Source: CAMYLY01 sp036397755 (GTDB taxonomy: Bacteria > Gemmatimonadota > Gemmatimonadetes > Gemmatimonadales > GWC2-71-9). Taken from it: a stretch of DNA of 64,000 bases. The notes under the pieces are model-generated. The model was not told the origin of the DNA, searched no databases, and saw only the letters and a list, made by a program, of their open reading frames with translations. Location: assembly GCA_036397755.1 (NCBI GenBank), contig DASWII010000061.1, forward strand, positions 62,001 to 126,000, given 5' to 3'. This document shows, in pieces, positions 9,014-17,500 of the stretch (position 1 is its first letter; every line of letters starts with the position of its first letter). Made by a program: the position numbers and the translations under genes.

Positions 9014-10275
9014 TACCCCCGCAAGCGTTCGGCCTCGGCCACGCGGGTGAGTGCGAGCATGTATGCCGCCGTCCGCCACGTGACGCTCCGCTCCTCGACG
9101 AGTGTGCGGACAGCATTGTACGCCGTGGTCATTCGCTTCAGGAGCTCGTCGTTCACCTGGTTGAGTGACCAGGGATGCTGCTGGAGATTCTGCACCCATT
9201 CGAAGTAGCTCACGACGACTCCACCGGCGTTGGCGAGGAAATCCGGCAAGACCGGGATGCCTCGCTCCTCGAGAATGCGGTCGGCAATCGGCGTGACCGG
9301 ATTGTTCGCGGCTTCCACCACCGCACGGCATTCGAGCGTGCGTGCGTTCTCTTCCTTGTTGATCACCCCGCCGAGCGCGGCCGGGATGAGCCAGTCGCAG
9401 GGCACGGCCCAGATCGTCTCGTTGGTGAGGGGATCGCCGCCCCCGAACTCCGCAACCGGTTTCCGTTCGACGTAGCTGTGCTGGAACAGTCCGGGAACGT
9501 CAAGCCCCTTGGGGTTGTACAGGCCTCCGTCGACGTCGGTGACCGCGATGATCCTAGCCCCGCGCTCGGCCAGTAGCCGCGCGAGGTGGGCGCCGACGTT
9601 TCCGAATCCCTGGATGACCACCGAACCGTCGTTGATGGGGAGGCCGTAGTCTGCGGCGTAGGCCTCCATGACGTAGACGACGCCCCGACCGGTGGCCTCC
9701 TCTCGGCCCGCCGATCCGCCCAACGCGATCGGTTTGCCCGTGACCACGGCTGGGGTGTACCCCTTCCGCTTGGAGTACTCGTCCAGCAACCACGCCATGA
9801 CCTGGGCGTTGGTGCCCATGTCCGGCGCCGGAATGTCGCGGTAGGGACCGAGCACGATGGAGATACGACTGGTGAACTGGCGGGTGACCGCCTCGTACTC
9901 ACGGGGGGACAGCGTGCGCGGGTTCACCTGCACGCCTCCTTTGGCGCCGCCGAACGGGATGTCCAGCAGCGCCGTCTTCCACGTCATCGTGGTCGCCAGG
10001 CCGAGCACTTCGTGCTCGTCGGCATCGGGGTGAAACCGGATGCCGCCCTTGCAGGGCCCGCGCGCGCCGTTATGCTGAATCCGATAGCCACGAAAGACCT
10101 CGATGTGACCGTCGTCCATGCGCACCGGGACCTCCACGGTGACGGTCCGGAACGGAGTCACGAGGATCCGCCGCAGGTGCGGCTCGAGATCGATCAAGTC
10201 GACCGCAAGGTCGAACTGACTCCGCGTGATCGCGCGGCTGCTGAGTGCGGATCGGGTTCCCGCCGTTGCGAACAT
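9007..10275 (-). CDS. gdhA: Glu/Leu/Phe/Val dehydrogenase (glutamate dehydrogenase)
   Basis: 422 residues when started at the ATG at 10275, which has a GGTGAAG ribosome-binding sequence just upstream; an earlier in-frame start adds 25 unlikely residues. It catalyses reversible oxidative deamination of glutamate to 2-oxoglutarate. Seen: substrate-site GGAKGGV with the catalytic lysine, PAPDMGTNAQVM, the Rossmann motif GFGNVGAHLA, and VEAANNPVTPIAD. Length and motifs fit the hexameric GDH II type. NAD or NADP preference is not decided here. Divergent from the M20 peptidase gene; its 3' end overlaps the convergent peptidase gene. Confidence 0.95.
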   Translation of the reverse strand: MFATAGTRSALSSRAITRSQFDLAVDLIDLEPHLRRILVTPFRTVTVEVPVRMDDGHIEVFRGYRIQHNGARGPCKGGIRFHPDADEHEVLGLATTMTWKTALLDIPFGGAKGGVQVNPRTLSPREYEAVTRQFTSRISIVLGPYRDIPAPDMGTNAQVMAWLLDEYSKRKGYTPAVVTGKPIALGGSAGREEATGRGVVYVMEAYAADYGLPINDGSVVIQGFGNVGAHLARLLAERGARIIAVTDVDGGLYNPKGLDVPGLFQHSYVERKPVAEFGGGDPLTNETIWAVPCDWLIPAALGGVINKEENARTLECRAVVEAANNPVTPIADRILEERGIPVLPDFLANAGGVVVSYFEWVQNLQQHPWSLNQVNDELLKRMTTAYNAVRTLVEERSVTWRTAAYMLALTRVAEAERLRGYQ

Positions 10276-10336
10276 CGCTTCACCAGGGTAGTGGACGCAC
10301 GGAATCTGTGGCAAACGCGTGGCGCGGCAAGAGGCG

Positions 10337-10342
10337 TATATT
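10337..10342 (+). promoter_or_regulatory. Possible -10 element upstream of the M20 peptidase gene
   Basis: TATATT (5 of 6 matches to TATAAT) lies 35 bases before the ATG at 10378 in the 102-base divergent gap with gdhA. No clear -35 sits 17 bases upstream, so this is only a weak prediction. Confidence 0.25.
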
Positions 10343-10377
10343 CCGGCCACTCCTTACCGTTGCCAGGCGGGTACCAG

Positions 10378-11745
10378 ATGAAGTCGATCGACGAGTTCGT
10401 TGTCCGTCATCGCGAGCGGATGCTCGGGGAACTCAAGGCGTGGCTGAGCATTCCCAGCATCTCGACGCTTCCCAACCACGACCGCGATTGCCGGCGGGCC
10501 GCCGATTTCCTGGCCGAACACCTCCGAGGTCTCGGCTGCACGGCCGAGTTGCTCGCGAGCGATACTCACCCCGTGGTGTGGGCGAGGAGCTCCGGGGTGC
10601 GGGGCAAACCAACCGTGCTGGTGTACGGGCACTACGACGTGCAGCCGCCTGATCCGCTCGACGAGTGGACAACACCACCGTTCGACCCCACCGAGCGAGA
10701 CGGCAACCTTTACGCTCGAGGGGCCACGGACGACAAGGGCCAGACGTTTGCCCTCGTGAAGGCCATGGAGGCGGTTGTGCGCGGTGGGAAGGCTCCGGTC
10801 AACGTGCGGTTCCTTATCGAAGGCCAGGAAGAGTCGGGCAGCGGCATTCTCTTCGACCTCCTGCGCAGACGGCCGGACTTGCTGGACGGTGTCGATGCGG
10901 TTCTGGTGGCTGACATGCCGTACTACGCACCAGGATGGCCCGCTTTCGAGGTGGGCTTGCGGGGCATCTGTTACTGTGAGATCTCCGTCCGCACGCTGGA
11001 CCATGACCTGCACTCCGGCCTCTACGGTGGGGTTGCGCCGAATGCGCATGAGGCGCTGGTGCAGATCCTCGGCGAACTCAAGTCCCCGAACGGCCGCATC
11101 CGCATCCCGGGGCTGTACGAAGCAGTCGAACGACCCAGTCGGGCGGAGCGTGACGCGTGGGGCCGCCTCCCCTTCAGCGAACGGAAGTACCTGCGCGACG
11201 AGGTTGGGGCCAAGGTCCTCACGGGGTTGCAGCGCTACTCCGTGTTCGAGCGGACGTGGGCATTGCCTACTTTCGACATCCACGGCATCGCGGGCGGGTT
11301 TGTCGGTGCCGGGGCCAAGACCGTCATCCCGGCCCAGGCAACGGCCAAGGTGAGCATCCGCCTGGTCCCGAACCAGCGAGTGGCGACGGTCACGAAACAA
11401 CTCACGCGCGCGGCCAAGGCGGCGGCGCCACCGTATGCCACCATCGCGGTCAAGTTCATCCATGGGGCGGATCCGGTCCTCCTGGATATCTCGGCACCGG
11501 CGTTTGAGCTCATGAGCCGTGCGTTCGAAGACGTCGAAGGTCGCCGGCCCGTCCCCGCGCGCTCCGGTGGGTCGATTCCCGTGATCCCCGCCCTGGCGGC
11601 CGGAGGAGCGCCGATCGTGATGGCCGGCATCGGACTGCCGGACGACGGGCTGCACGCGCCGAACGAAAAGATCGGCGTCGACCAGTTTCTCAAGGGCATC
11701 CGGGTGTTCGGCCGGTTCTTCCACTCGATGGGCGAAGGAGTGTAG
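10378..11745 (+). CDS. M20-family dipeptidase / metallohydrolase
   Basis: 455 residues from the ATG at 10378, which has GGCGGG upstream. Cytoplasmic zinc peptidase of the M20/M25/M40 clan (ArgE/DapE/CPG2/dipeptidase). Metal ligands and catalytic residues are visible: VYGHYDVQP (His and Asp), ARGATDDKGQ (bridging Asp), EGQEESGS (Glu-Glu pair), VADMPYYAPG, and near the C-terminus DDGLHAPNEKI with the last ligand histidine. A dimerisation (lid) domain sits between about residues 200 and 320. The length and the DPLDEWTTPPFDP signature fit the peptidase subgroup annotated as dipeptidase. Exact substrate cannot be told. Confidence 0.9.
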   Translation: MKSIDEFVVRHRERMLGELKAWLSIPSISTLPNHDRDCRRAADFLAEHLRGLGCTAELLASDTHPVVWARSSGVRGKPTVLVYGHYDVQPPDPLDEWTTPPFDPTERDGNLYARGATDDKGQTFALVKAMEAVVRGGKAPVNVRFLIEGQEESGSGILFDLLRRRPDLLDGVDAVLVADMPYYAPGWPAFEVGLRGICYCEISVRTLDHDLHSGLYGGVAPNAHEALVQILGELKSPNGRIRIPGLYEAVERPSRAERDAWGRLPFSERKYLRDEVGAKVLTGLQRYSVFERTWALPTFDIHGIAGGFVGAGAKTVIPAQATAKVSIRLVPNQRVATVTKQLTRAAKAAAPPYATIAVKFIHGADPVLLDISAPAFELMSRAFEDVEGRRPVPARSGGSIPVIPALAAGGAPIVMAGIGLPDDGLHAPNEKIGVDQFLKGIRVFGRFFHSMGEGV

Positions 11746-11773
11746 GGCTGCTGGAGCCTGCGGGGCGGGATGT

Positions 11774-12484
11774 TCAGGTCGGGGAGTGCGTCTCCGCGCG
11801 ATCGACTATGTCACCCAGCACCACCGCTTGCGGTCGCTGATCGAAGGTCTCCGCGAACCCGAGGACCACGGCATCAAGCGCACGCCCCCACGTGTCCCGT
11901 GGCGCCCGCCCGCCAAGTTCGTTGGTGATACTGGTCATGTGGACGCCATTGATGCCGCAGGGGACGATCAGCGCGAAGTGCGGCAGGTGGGTGCTAACGT
12001 TGAGCGCGAATCCGTGCCACGTCACCCACTGCTTCACGTGGATTCCCATGGACGCGATCTTGCGGTCGTTGGTCCAGACGCCGGTGAGCCCCTCGCGCCG
12101 TTCCCCGCGGATCCCGAACGTATCGAGGGCACGAATAAGGCTGTGCTCCAACTGGCGCATGAACCAGTGCAGATCCAGGCGATGCTCGTGCAGGTCGTAA
12201 ATGGTGTATCCGACGAGTTGCCCGGGGCCGTGATACGTCACGTCGCCGCCTCGCTCGATGTCATGGACTTCGATTCCGTGGGCCTCGAGTTGGTCGATGG
12301 GGGTGAGGAGGTTTCGGAGATCGGTGCTCCGGCCCAGCGTGACGACCGGTGGGTGCTCGACGAGGAGCAGGAGGTCGCAGCGGAGCGTGCCCGCGATCCG
12401 GGCGGCCGCGAGCCGGCGCTGTATCGTGAGCGCCTCCTCGTATGCCATGCGCCCGAGGCCGACGACGTTCAGCACGGCGCTCAT
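11774..12484 (-). CDS. lipB: Lipoyl(octanoyl) transferase
   Basis: 236 residues from the ATG at 12484, in a 4-base ATGA overlap with the upstream membrane-protein gene. It transfers octanoyl from acyl carrier protein to the lipoyl-domain lysine of E2 and GcvH proteins; LipA then inserts sulfur. Seen: RGGDVTYHGPGQLVGYTIYD, the lysine in RKIASMG and the nucleophilic cysteine in IVPCGINGV, which make the Cys/Lys dyad. Last gene of an operon that begins with lipA and encodes the pyruvate dehydrogenase complex, which needs exactly this modification. Confidence 0.96.
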   Translation of the reverse strand: MSAVLNVVGLGRMAYEEALTIQRRLAAARIAGTLRCDLLLLVEHPPVVTLGRSTDLRNLLTPIDQLEAHGIEVHDIERGGDVTYHGPGQLVGYTIYDLHEHRLDLHWFMRQLEHSLIRALDTFGIRGERREGLTGVWTNDRKIASMGIHVKQWVTWHGFALNVSTHLPHFALIVPCGINGVHMTSITNELGGRAPRDTWGRALDAVVLGFAETFDQRPQAVVLGDIVDRAETHSPT

Positions 12485-12882
12485 CGCGCGGCGTTGCGTG
12501 CGGCGCGGAGATGCGTGTACACACTTCCCGCCAGCAACATGACCAGGTACACGGCCAGTCCAATCCATCCGGCGAACTGATCCACCGCGGTGGCTGCGAC
12601 ACCGAGGAGTGCGGCGCCAAGCACCGACACCGCCGCGGTCACACCGCGCCGCCAGTAGTCATCGATCGCCCGTGTGCGCCCCCAGCCCGACACGATGGCC
12701 CCGAAGACCCCGCCGACCATGGATCCGGTGAGCAGTGCGCCTCCAGTCGCTTCGGCGAGGCCATCGGGATGCTGTTGTAGTACCCGCAGCATGAGGACGC
12801 CCGCAGTGAGGACCACGGCGCCGGTGGTCGCGCCGGCGCCGATGGCGGCGAGCGCCGTTCCGACCGGGTCGGTGGTGGCCAC
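12481..12882 (-). CDS. Small four-helix membrane protein, unknown function
   Basis: 133 residues with about four hydrophobic segments: roughly 10-33, 45-67, 80-98 and 103-122. Between segments 2 and 3 is a polar loop GRTRAIDDYWRRG. No motif that I recognise. It lies 1 base after lpdA and overlaps lipB by 4 bases, so it is translated as part of the pyruvate dehydrogenase/lipoate operon. Whether it has anything to do with lipoylation or only shares the transcript is open. Confidence 0.75.
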   Translation of the reverse strand: MATTDPVGTALAAIGAGATTGAVVLTAGVLMLRVLQQHPDGLAEATGGALLTGSMVGGVFGAIVSGWGRTRAIDDYWRRGVTAAVSVLGAALLGVAATAVDQFAGWIGLAVYLVMLLAGSVYTHLRAARNAAR

Positions 12883-12883
12883 G

Positions 12884-14278
12884 TCAGGTGTGGAGAACCC
12901 TGCCCAGCGAATCCAAGACGGCCTCGGCCACCGCCTCCGACAGCGTGGGGTGGGCGTGCACCGCCAGATCGATCTCCTCCACGGTGTACTCGTTCTCGCG
13001 AGCCAGAGCGAGTTCGTGGATCATCTCACTCGCATGCGACGCGACAATGTGGGCGCCAAGAATCTCGCCGTATCGTTTGTCGCGGATGATCTTGACGAAG
13101 CCGTCGGTCTCCAGGGTCGCACGCGCACGTCCGTTCGCCGTGAGGGGAAACCGACCCACGACGTAGTCGAGTCGCTGCTCTTTGCACTGGTCTTCGGTCA
13201 GGCCGATGCTGGCGACCTCCGGGTGGCAATACGTCACCCCCGGGATGTTGTCGTAGCGAATGGGACGTGGCGTCCGTCCGGCGATCGTCTCCGCCACCGT
13301 CACGCCTTCCCGACTGCCTTTGTGTGCCAGCATGGGCATCCCGGCGACGTCCCCGATCGCATACACGCCGTCCGCGGTCGTCCGCAGCCGCGCGTCCACC
13401 TTGATGAAGCCGTCGGGAGTGAGCTGGACCCCGCAGGCCTCGAGGCCGAGGCCCTCGGTGTTGAGCTGGCGCCCCGCGGCCACGAGGACTCGGTCCACTT
13501 CCAGCGTCAGGGACGTTCCGTCGTGTTCGATGCCCAGCGTCACGTTCGCGTCGGTGACGGTGGTCTTGATCACCTTGGCGCCGGCGAGGACGTCGATCTT
13601 ACGCTTCTTGTACACCTTGGCAATCACATTCGATGCGTCGGCATCCTCCAGGGGGAGGATGCGCGGCAGTACCTCGATCAGCGTGACTTTCGATCCGAAC
13701 GCGTTGAGGATGTCGGCAAACTCGCACCCGATCGGTCCCGCCCCCACGATCGCAATGGAGGCCGGAGGTTCCCGGAGGAACAGCGCTTCGTCGGACGACA
13801 TCACGGTCGAGCCGTTCAGCTCGAGACCGACTTGCGGGATACCCTTGACCTGCGTCCCCGTCGCAAGTACGACCGCCTTGGTGGCCTGATACGTCGTGCC
13901 TCCGACGTCGACGGCGCGTCTCGGCTTCAGCGTCCCGGCGCCCGTGATCACCGTGATCTTGTTCTTCTTCATCAAGAACTCGGTGCCCTTCGAGTTCTGG
14001 TCGGCGACCTGGCGGGAATGCTTGACGGCGGCCGCGAAGTCCAGCGTAACTCCTTCGACCATAATCCCGAGTCGCTTGGCGTCGTGCTTCAGGAGGTTGG
14101 CCACCGCCGCGCTGTGGAGCAGCGCCTTGCTCGGAATGCACCCGACGTTCACGCACACCCCGCCGAGCTTCTCCTTCTCCACGACGGCGGTAGACATGCC
14201 CAGCTGCGCTGCGCGGATGGCGCAGACGTATCCGGCGGGTCCTCCGCCGATGATGATGACGTCAAAGGTTTGCGACAT
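12884..14278 (-). CDS. lpdA: Dihydrolipoyl dehydrogenase (E3)
   Basis: 464 residues from ATG 14278; a GTG three codons earlier (14287) is possible. Flavoprotein that reoxidises dihydrolipoamide with NAD+ in the pyruvate dehydrogenase and glycine cleavage systems. Seen: FAD-binding IIIGGGPAGYVCAIRA; redox disulfide GGVCVNVGCIPSKALL; NAD-binding IVGAGPIGCEFA; the second FAD motif VYAIGDVAG; and the C-terminal dimer-interface catalytic pair HAHPTLSE. Only one E3 gene is visible here and it could serve both the PDH operon and the gcv genes in this window. Confidence 0.97.
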   Translation of the reverse strand: MSQTFDVIIIGGGPAGYVCAIRAAQLGMSTAVVEKEKLGGVCVNVGCIPSKALLHSAAVANLLKHDAKRLGIMVEGVTLDFAAAVKHSRQVADQNSKGTEFLMKKNKITVITGAGTLKPRRAVDVGGTTYQATKAVVLATGTQVKGIPQVGLELNGSTVMSSDEALFLREPPASIAIVGAGPIGCEFADILNAFGSKVTLIEVLPRILPLEDADASNVIAKVYKKRKIDVLAGAKVIKTTVTDANVTLGIEHDGTSLTLEVDRVLVAAGRQLNTEGLGLEACGVQLTPDGFIKVDARLRTTADGVYAIGDVAGMPMLAHKGSREGVTVAETIAGRTPRPIRYDNIPGVTYCHPEVASIGLTEDQCKEQRLDYVVGRFPLTANGRARATLETDGFVKIIRDKRYGEILGAHIVASHASEMIHELALARENEYTVEEIDLAVHAHPTLSEAVAEAVLDSLGRVLHT

Positions 14279-14324
14279 GATGGTCACCCGATTTCGCTGA
14301 TGCCGTTGTCGAACCGGTTGTCCC

Positions 14325-15497
14325 TCACCACACGAAGGCGAGCGGATTCTCCAACAGGTGTCGTGCCGTTTCGAGGAACAGGGCTCCGGTGGCGCCGTCG
14401 ATCACCCGGTGGTCACAGCTCATGGTGATCCGCATACGAGGGCGAACGACCACCTGACCCTCCATGGCGACCGGCTTGTCCGTGATGGCCCCGATGGCGA
14501 GGATCCCCGCTTCCGGTGGGTTGATCACGGCGGTGAACTGATCGATGCCGAACATGCCCAGGTTCGAGATCGAGAAGGTGCTCCCGGTGTACTCCTCGGG
14601 TGTCAGCTTCCGCGCGCGTGCCCGCTCCGCGAGTGCGCGGCTCTCCTGGCCGATCGCGCGCAGCGACTTACGGTCGGCGTGACGAATGACGGGCGTGATC
14701 AGCCCCTCTTCGATCGCCACGGCCATGCCGATATGGACCTCATCGAAGTAGCGAATGTGGTCGTCCTGCCACCACGCATTGCAGGCACGGTGCTGCCGCA
14801 GCGCCGTGGCCACCGCCTTGACGATGATGTCGTTGAACGAGACCCGGGCCTCTCCGTGGGCGTTGAGTTCCGCGCGCGCTTCCGCCGCGCGCTGCATGTC
14901 CACCTCGGTCGTGAGGAAGAAATGCGGCACCGGCCCGAGCGACCGCGCCAAACGCTTGGCGATCGTCTTACGAACCTGGCTGAGCGGGACGTCCTCATGC
15001 GCGGCACTCGGGGCGGTGGCACCGGCCGGTGCGGCGTCCAGATCCCGCATGACGATGCGCCCTCCTGGTCCGGACCCCTGCACTGCCTCCAAGCTCAGGC
15101 CACGCTCGCGCGCTATCCTCCGTGCGAGGGGTGAGGCTCTCAGGGAGCGCTCGGATCCCGCACTGGCCGGCATCCTGGGTGCCGGTGCAACCGCCTCGAT
15201 GGGGGCCGCCGGAGGAGGTGGTGTGGGGGCCTCACCCCCCACGCCCGAAATGTCTTCATCGTCCGCGGCGATGATACCCACGAGACTCCCGACGGCGACC
15301 GTCTGCCCCTCCGCCACCAGCACCTTCCGGAGCACGCCCTCGCCGCGTGCCGTCAGCTCCATTACCGCCTTGTCCGTCTCGATCTCGGCGAGGACGTCAC
15401 CGGCAGCGATCGCATCGCCCTCGTGCTTGTGCCAGGTGACCAGCCGACCCTCTTCCATCGTCGGGGACAGGGCTTCCATGAAAACTTTGGTGGCCAT
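14325..15497 (-). CDS. pdhC: Dihydrolipoamide acetyltransferase, pyruvate dehydrogenase E2
   Basis: 390 residues. Domains in order: one lipoyl domain (about 1-78) with the lipoylated lysine in EIETDKAVME; an alanine/proline-rich linker; the peripheral subunit-binding domain (about 120-160, ASPLARRIARERGLSLEAVQ, GSGPGGRIVMRDL); and the catalytic domain with the active-site motif SCDHRVIDGATGALF near the C-terminus. It passes acetyl groups from E1 to CoA. A single lipoyl domain is at the low end for E2 proteins. Sits between E1-beta and E3 genes in the operon. Confidence 0.96.
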   Translation of the reverse strand: MATKVFMEALSPTMEEGRLVTWHKHEGDAIAAGDVLAEIETDKAVMELTARGEGVLRKVLVAEGQTVAVGSLVGIIAADDEDISGVGGEAPTPPPPAAPIEAVAPAPRMPASAGSERSLRASPLARRIARERGLSLEAVQGSGPGGRIVMRDLDAAPAGATAPSAAHEDVPLSQVRKTIAKRLARSLGPVPHFFLTTEVDMQRAAEARAELNAHGEARVSFNDIIVKAVATALRQHRACNAWWQDDHIRYFDEVHIGMAVAIEEGLITPVIRHADRKSLRAIGQESRALAERARARKLTPEEYTGSTFSISNLGMFGIDQFTAVINPPEAGILAIGAITDKPVAMEGQVVVRPRMRITMSCDHRVIDGATGALFLETARHLLENPLAFVW

Positions 15498-15503
15498 GGT
15501 GAT

Positions 15504-16487
15504 TCAGTCCAGGTAGGCGACGCGACGAACGGCGGCGATTACCTGAGCCGGATCCGGCTTGGTGGCGCGCTCCAGCGTCTTGTTGTACGGCATCGGGACG
15601 TCGGCGCCGGTTACACGGAGGACCGGCGCGTCGAGGTCGTCAAAGGCCAACCGCTGGATCTCGTCGACAACCTGCGCGCCGACTCCACAAAACGGCCAGC
15701 CTTCTTCCACGATCACGCACCGATGCGACCGCGCGATACTCGCCGTGATCGCCGCGACATCCAGGGGGCGGATCGTCCGCAGGTCCAGGACGTCGGCGGA
15801 CAGTCCAAGCTCCTCCTGCAGACGGGCGGCCGCCTTGAGCGCCACGGCCACGGTTTTCGAGTGGCAGATGAGTGTGACATCCGTCCCCTCGCGCTTCCGA
15901 TCCACGACACCCAACGGCACCACATACTCCTCGTCGGGCACGTTGCCCTTGGTGTTGTACAGCATCTCACCTTCGAGAAACACCACGGGGTTGTTGTCGC
16001 GGATCGCCGATTTCAGCAGCCCTTTGGCGTCGTACGGCGTGGCTGGAGCGACGACCTTGAGGCCGGGAATGTGCGCGTACCACGACTCGAGGGCCTGCGA
16101 GTGCTGGGCACCCAACTGCAGCGCCGCGCCTCCCGGGCCGCGAAACACGATCGGCACGGGAATCTGTCCTCCGGACATGTAGAGCAATTTGGCCGCGGAG
16201 TTCACGATCTGGTCGATGGCGAGGAGCGCGAAATTCCACGTCATGAACTCGATCACGGGCCGCAGCCCAACCATCGCGGCGCCGACGCCGATCCCGGCGA
16301 ACCCCAGCTCGGCGATTGGCGTGTCTACGATTCGGCGGTCACCAAACGTCTCGAGGAGACCGCGACTCACCTTGTACGCTCCCTGGTACACCCCCACTTC
16401 CTCACCCATCAGGAACACGTCGGGGTCGCGCTCCATCTCTTCCCGGAGTGCCTGATTGAGGGCGTCGCGGTAGGTGATGACCGGCAT
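15504..16487 (-). CDS. pdhB: Pyruvate dehydrogenase E1 component subunit beta
   Basis: 327 residues from ATG 16487, two bases after the pdhA stop. Seen: ITYRDALNQALREEMERD, GEEVGVYQGAYKVSRGL, RIVDTPIAELGFAGIGVG, and FRGPGGAALQLGAQHSQ, the usual E1-beta signatures including the TPP-binding glutamate and the histidine-rich loop. It forms the alpha2-beta2 tetramer with PdhA and decarboxylates pyruvate. Position before E2 supports pyruvate or a branched-chain 2-oxo acid as substrate; pyruvate is more likely because the linked lipA and lipB serve a general housekeeping complex. Confidence 0.95.
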   Translation of the reverse strand: MPVITYRDALNQALREEMERDPDVFLMGEEVGVYQGAYKVSRGLLETFGDRRIVDTPIAELGFAGIGVGAAMVGLRPVIEFMTWNFALLAIDQIVNSAAKLLYMSGGQIPVPIVFRGPGGAALQLGAQHSQALESWYAHIPGLKVVAPATPYDAKGLLKSAIRDNNPVVFLEGEMLYNTKGNVPDEEYVVPLGVVDRKREGTDVTLICHSKTVAVALKAAARLQEELGLSADVLDLRTIRPLDVAAITASIARSHRCVIVEEGWPFCGVGAQVVDEIQRLAFDDLDAPVLRVTGADVPMPYNKTLERATKPDPAQVIAAVRRVAYLD

Positions 16488-16489
16488 CG

Positions 16490-17491
16490 TCAGTCGGCGT
16501 ACACGTGATCGGTGAGGGAGGCCGGACTCGGCTCGGCGCTGGCGTCGGCGAACTGGACCGCGTCCTCGCACTCAGTCTCGACCGTCGCGGTCACGGCGGC
16601 AAAGTCCTCGTCGGTGAGCATCCCCGCTTCGGTAAGCGAGAGTCGGAAGCCCTCGATCGGGTCACGCCTCCGCTGCTCTTCCAGTTCCTCTTTCGTGCGA
16701 TAGTGCCCATGGATCGGGTCGGCCATGGAATGGCCCATGTAGCGGTACGTGCGGGCTTCAATCAGCGTCGGCAGTCGGTCTGCCCGCGCGCGGGCGACCG
16801 CCCGTCGCGTAATCTCGTGCATGGCGAGCACATCCATCCCGTCCGCCAGCTCCTCGTCCATGTCGTACGAACAGGCGCGCTCGTAGACGTTCCACACGGC
16901 CGAGGCCCGTTCCAATGCGGTCCCCATGCCGTACCGGTTGTTCTCGCACAGGAAGATCACCGGAAGCTTCCACAACGCGGCCATGTTCAGCGCTTCATGG
17001 AATGCCCCGATGTTCACTGCGGCTTCACCGAAGAAGCAGATCGTGACCTGGTCGGTGTCGCGATACTTCGAGGCGAAGGCGGCGCCGGCCGCGAGCGGGA
17101 TGTGGCTGCCGACGATGCCGTGACCCCCGAGGAAGTTCGTTTTCGCGTCGAAGAGGTGCATGGACCCGCCCATGCCGCGCGAGCATCCCGTCGCGCGTCC
17201 ATAAAGCTCGGCCATCACGGCACGGGCGCTCACCCCTCTGGCCAGCGCATGACCGTGTTCTCGGTACGCGGCGAACACATAATCGTCGTCGCGCAGCGCC
17301 GCCATCGCGCCCACGGCCACGGCTTCCTGCCCGATGTAGAGGTGGCAGAATCCCCCGATCCGCCCCTGCGCGTACGCCTCGCCGGCCCGTTCCTCGAAGC
17401 GACGGATGAGGAGCATCCGACGTAAGAGTCCGTGGTAGAACTCCCGACGTGACGGATCGAGAGGAGGCGTGCCGCTGGAGGGTTCGGTCAT
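16490..17491 (-). CDS. pdhA: Pyruvate dehydrogenase E1 component subunit alpha
   Basis: 333 residues, normal for E1-alpha. Seen: YIGQEAVAVGAMAAL, YREHGHALARGV, GMGGSMHLFD, GGHGIVGSHIPLAAGAAFA, and HEALNMAALWKLPVIFLCEN ending in the NN pair of the thiamine-diphosphate motif. The usual Mg-binding GDG at the start of that motif is FFGEAAVN here, so Asp is replaced by Glu. The two phosphorylation-loop-like segments (YRYMGHSMADP) are present. First subunit gene of the PDH operon after lipA. Confidence 0.95.
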   Translation of the reverse strand: MTEPSSGTPPLDPSRREFYHGLLRRMLLIRRFEERAGEAYAQGRIGGFCHLYIGQEAVAVGAMAALRDDDYVFAAYREHGHALARGVSARAVMAELYGRATGCSRGMGGSMHLFDAKTNFLGGHGIVGSHIPLAAGAAFASKYRDTDQVTICFFGEAAVNIGAFHEALNMAALWKLPVIFLCENNRYGMGTALERASAVWNVYERACSYDMDEELADGMDVLAMHEITRRAVARARADRLPTLIEARTYRYMGHSMADPIHGHYRTKEELEEQRRRDPIEGFRLSLTEAGMLTDEDFAAVTATVETECEDAVQFADASAEPSPASLTDHVYAD

Positions 17492-17500
17492 GGGTCGTTC

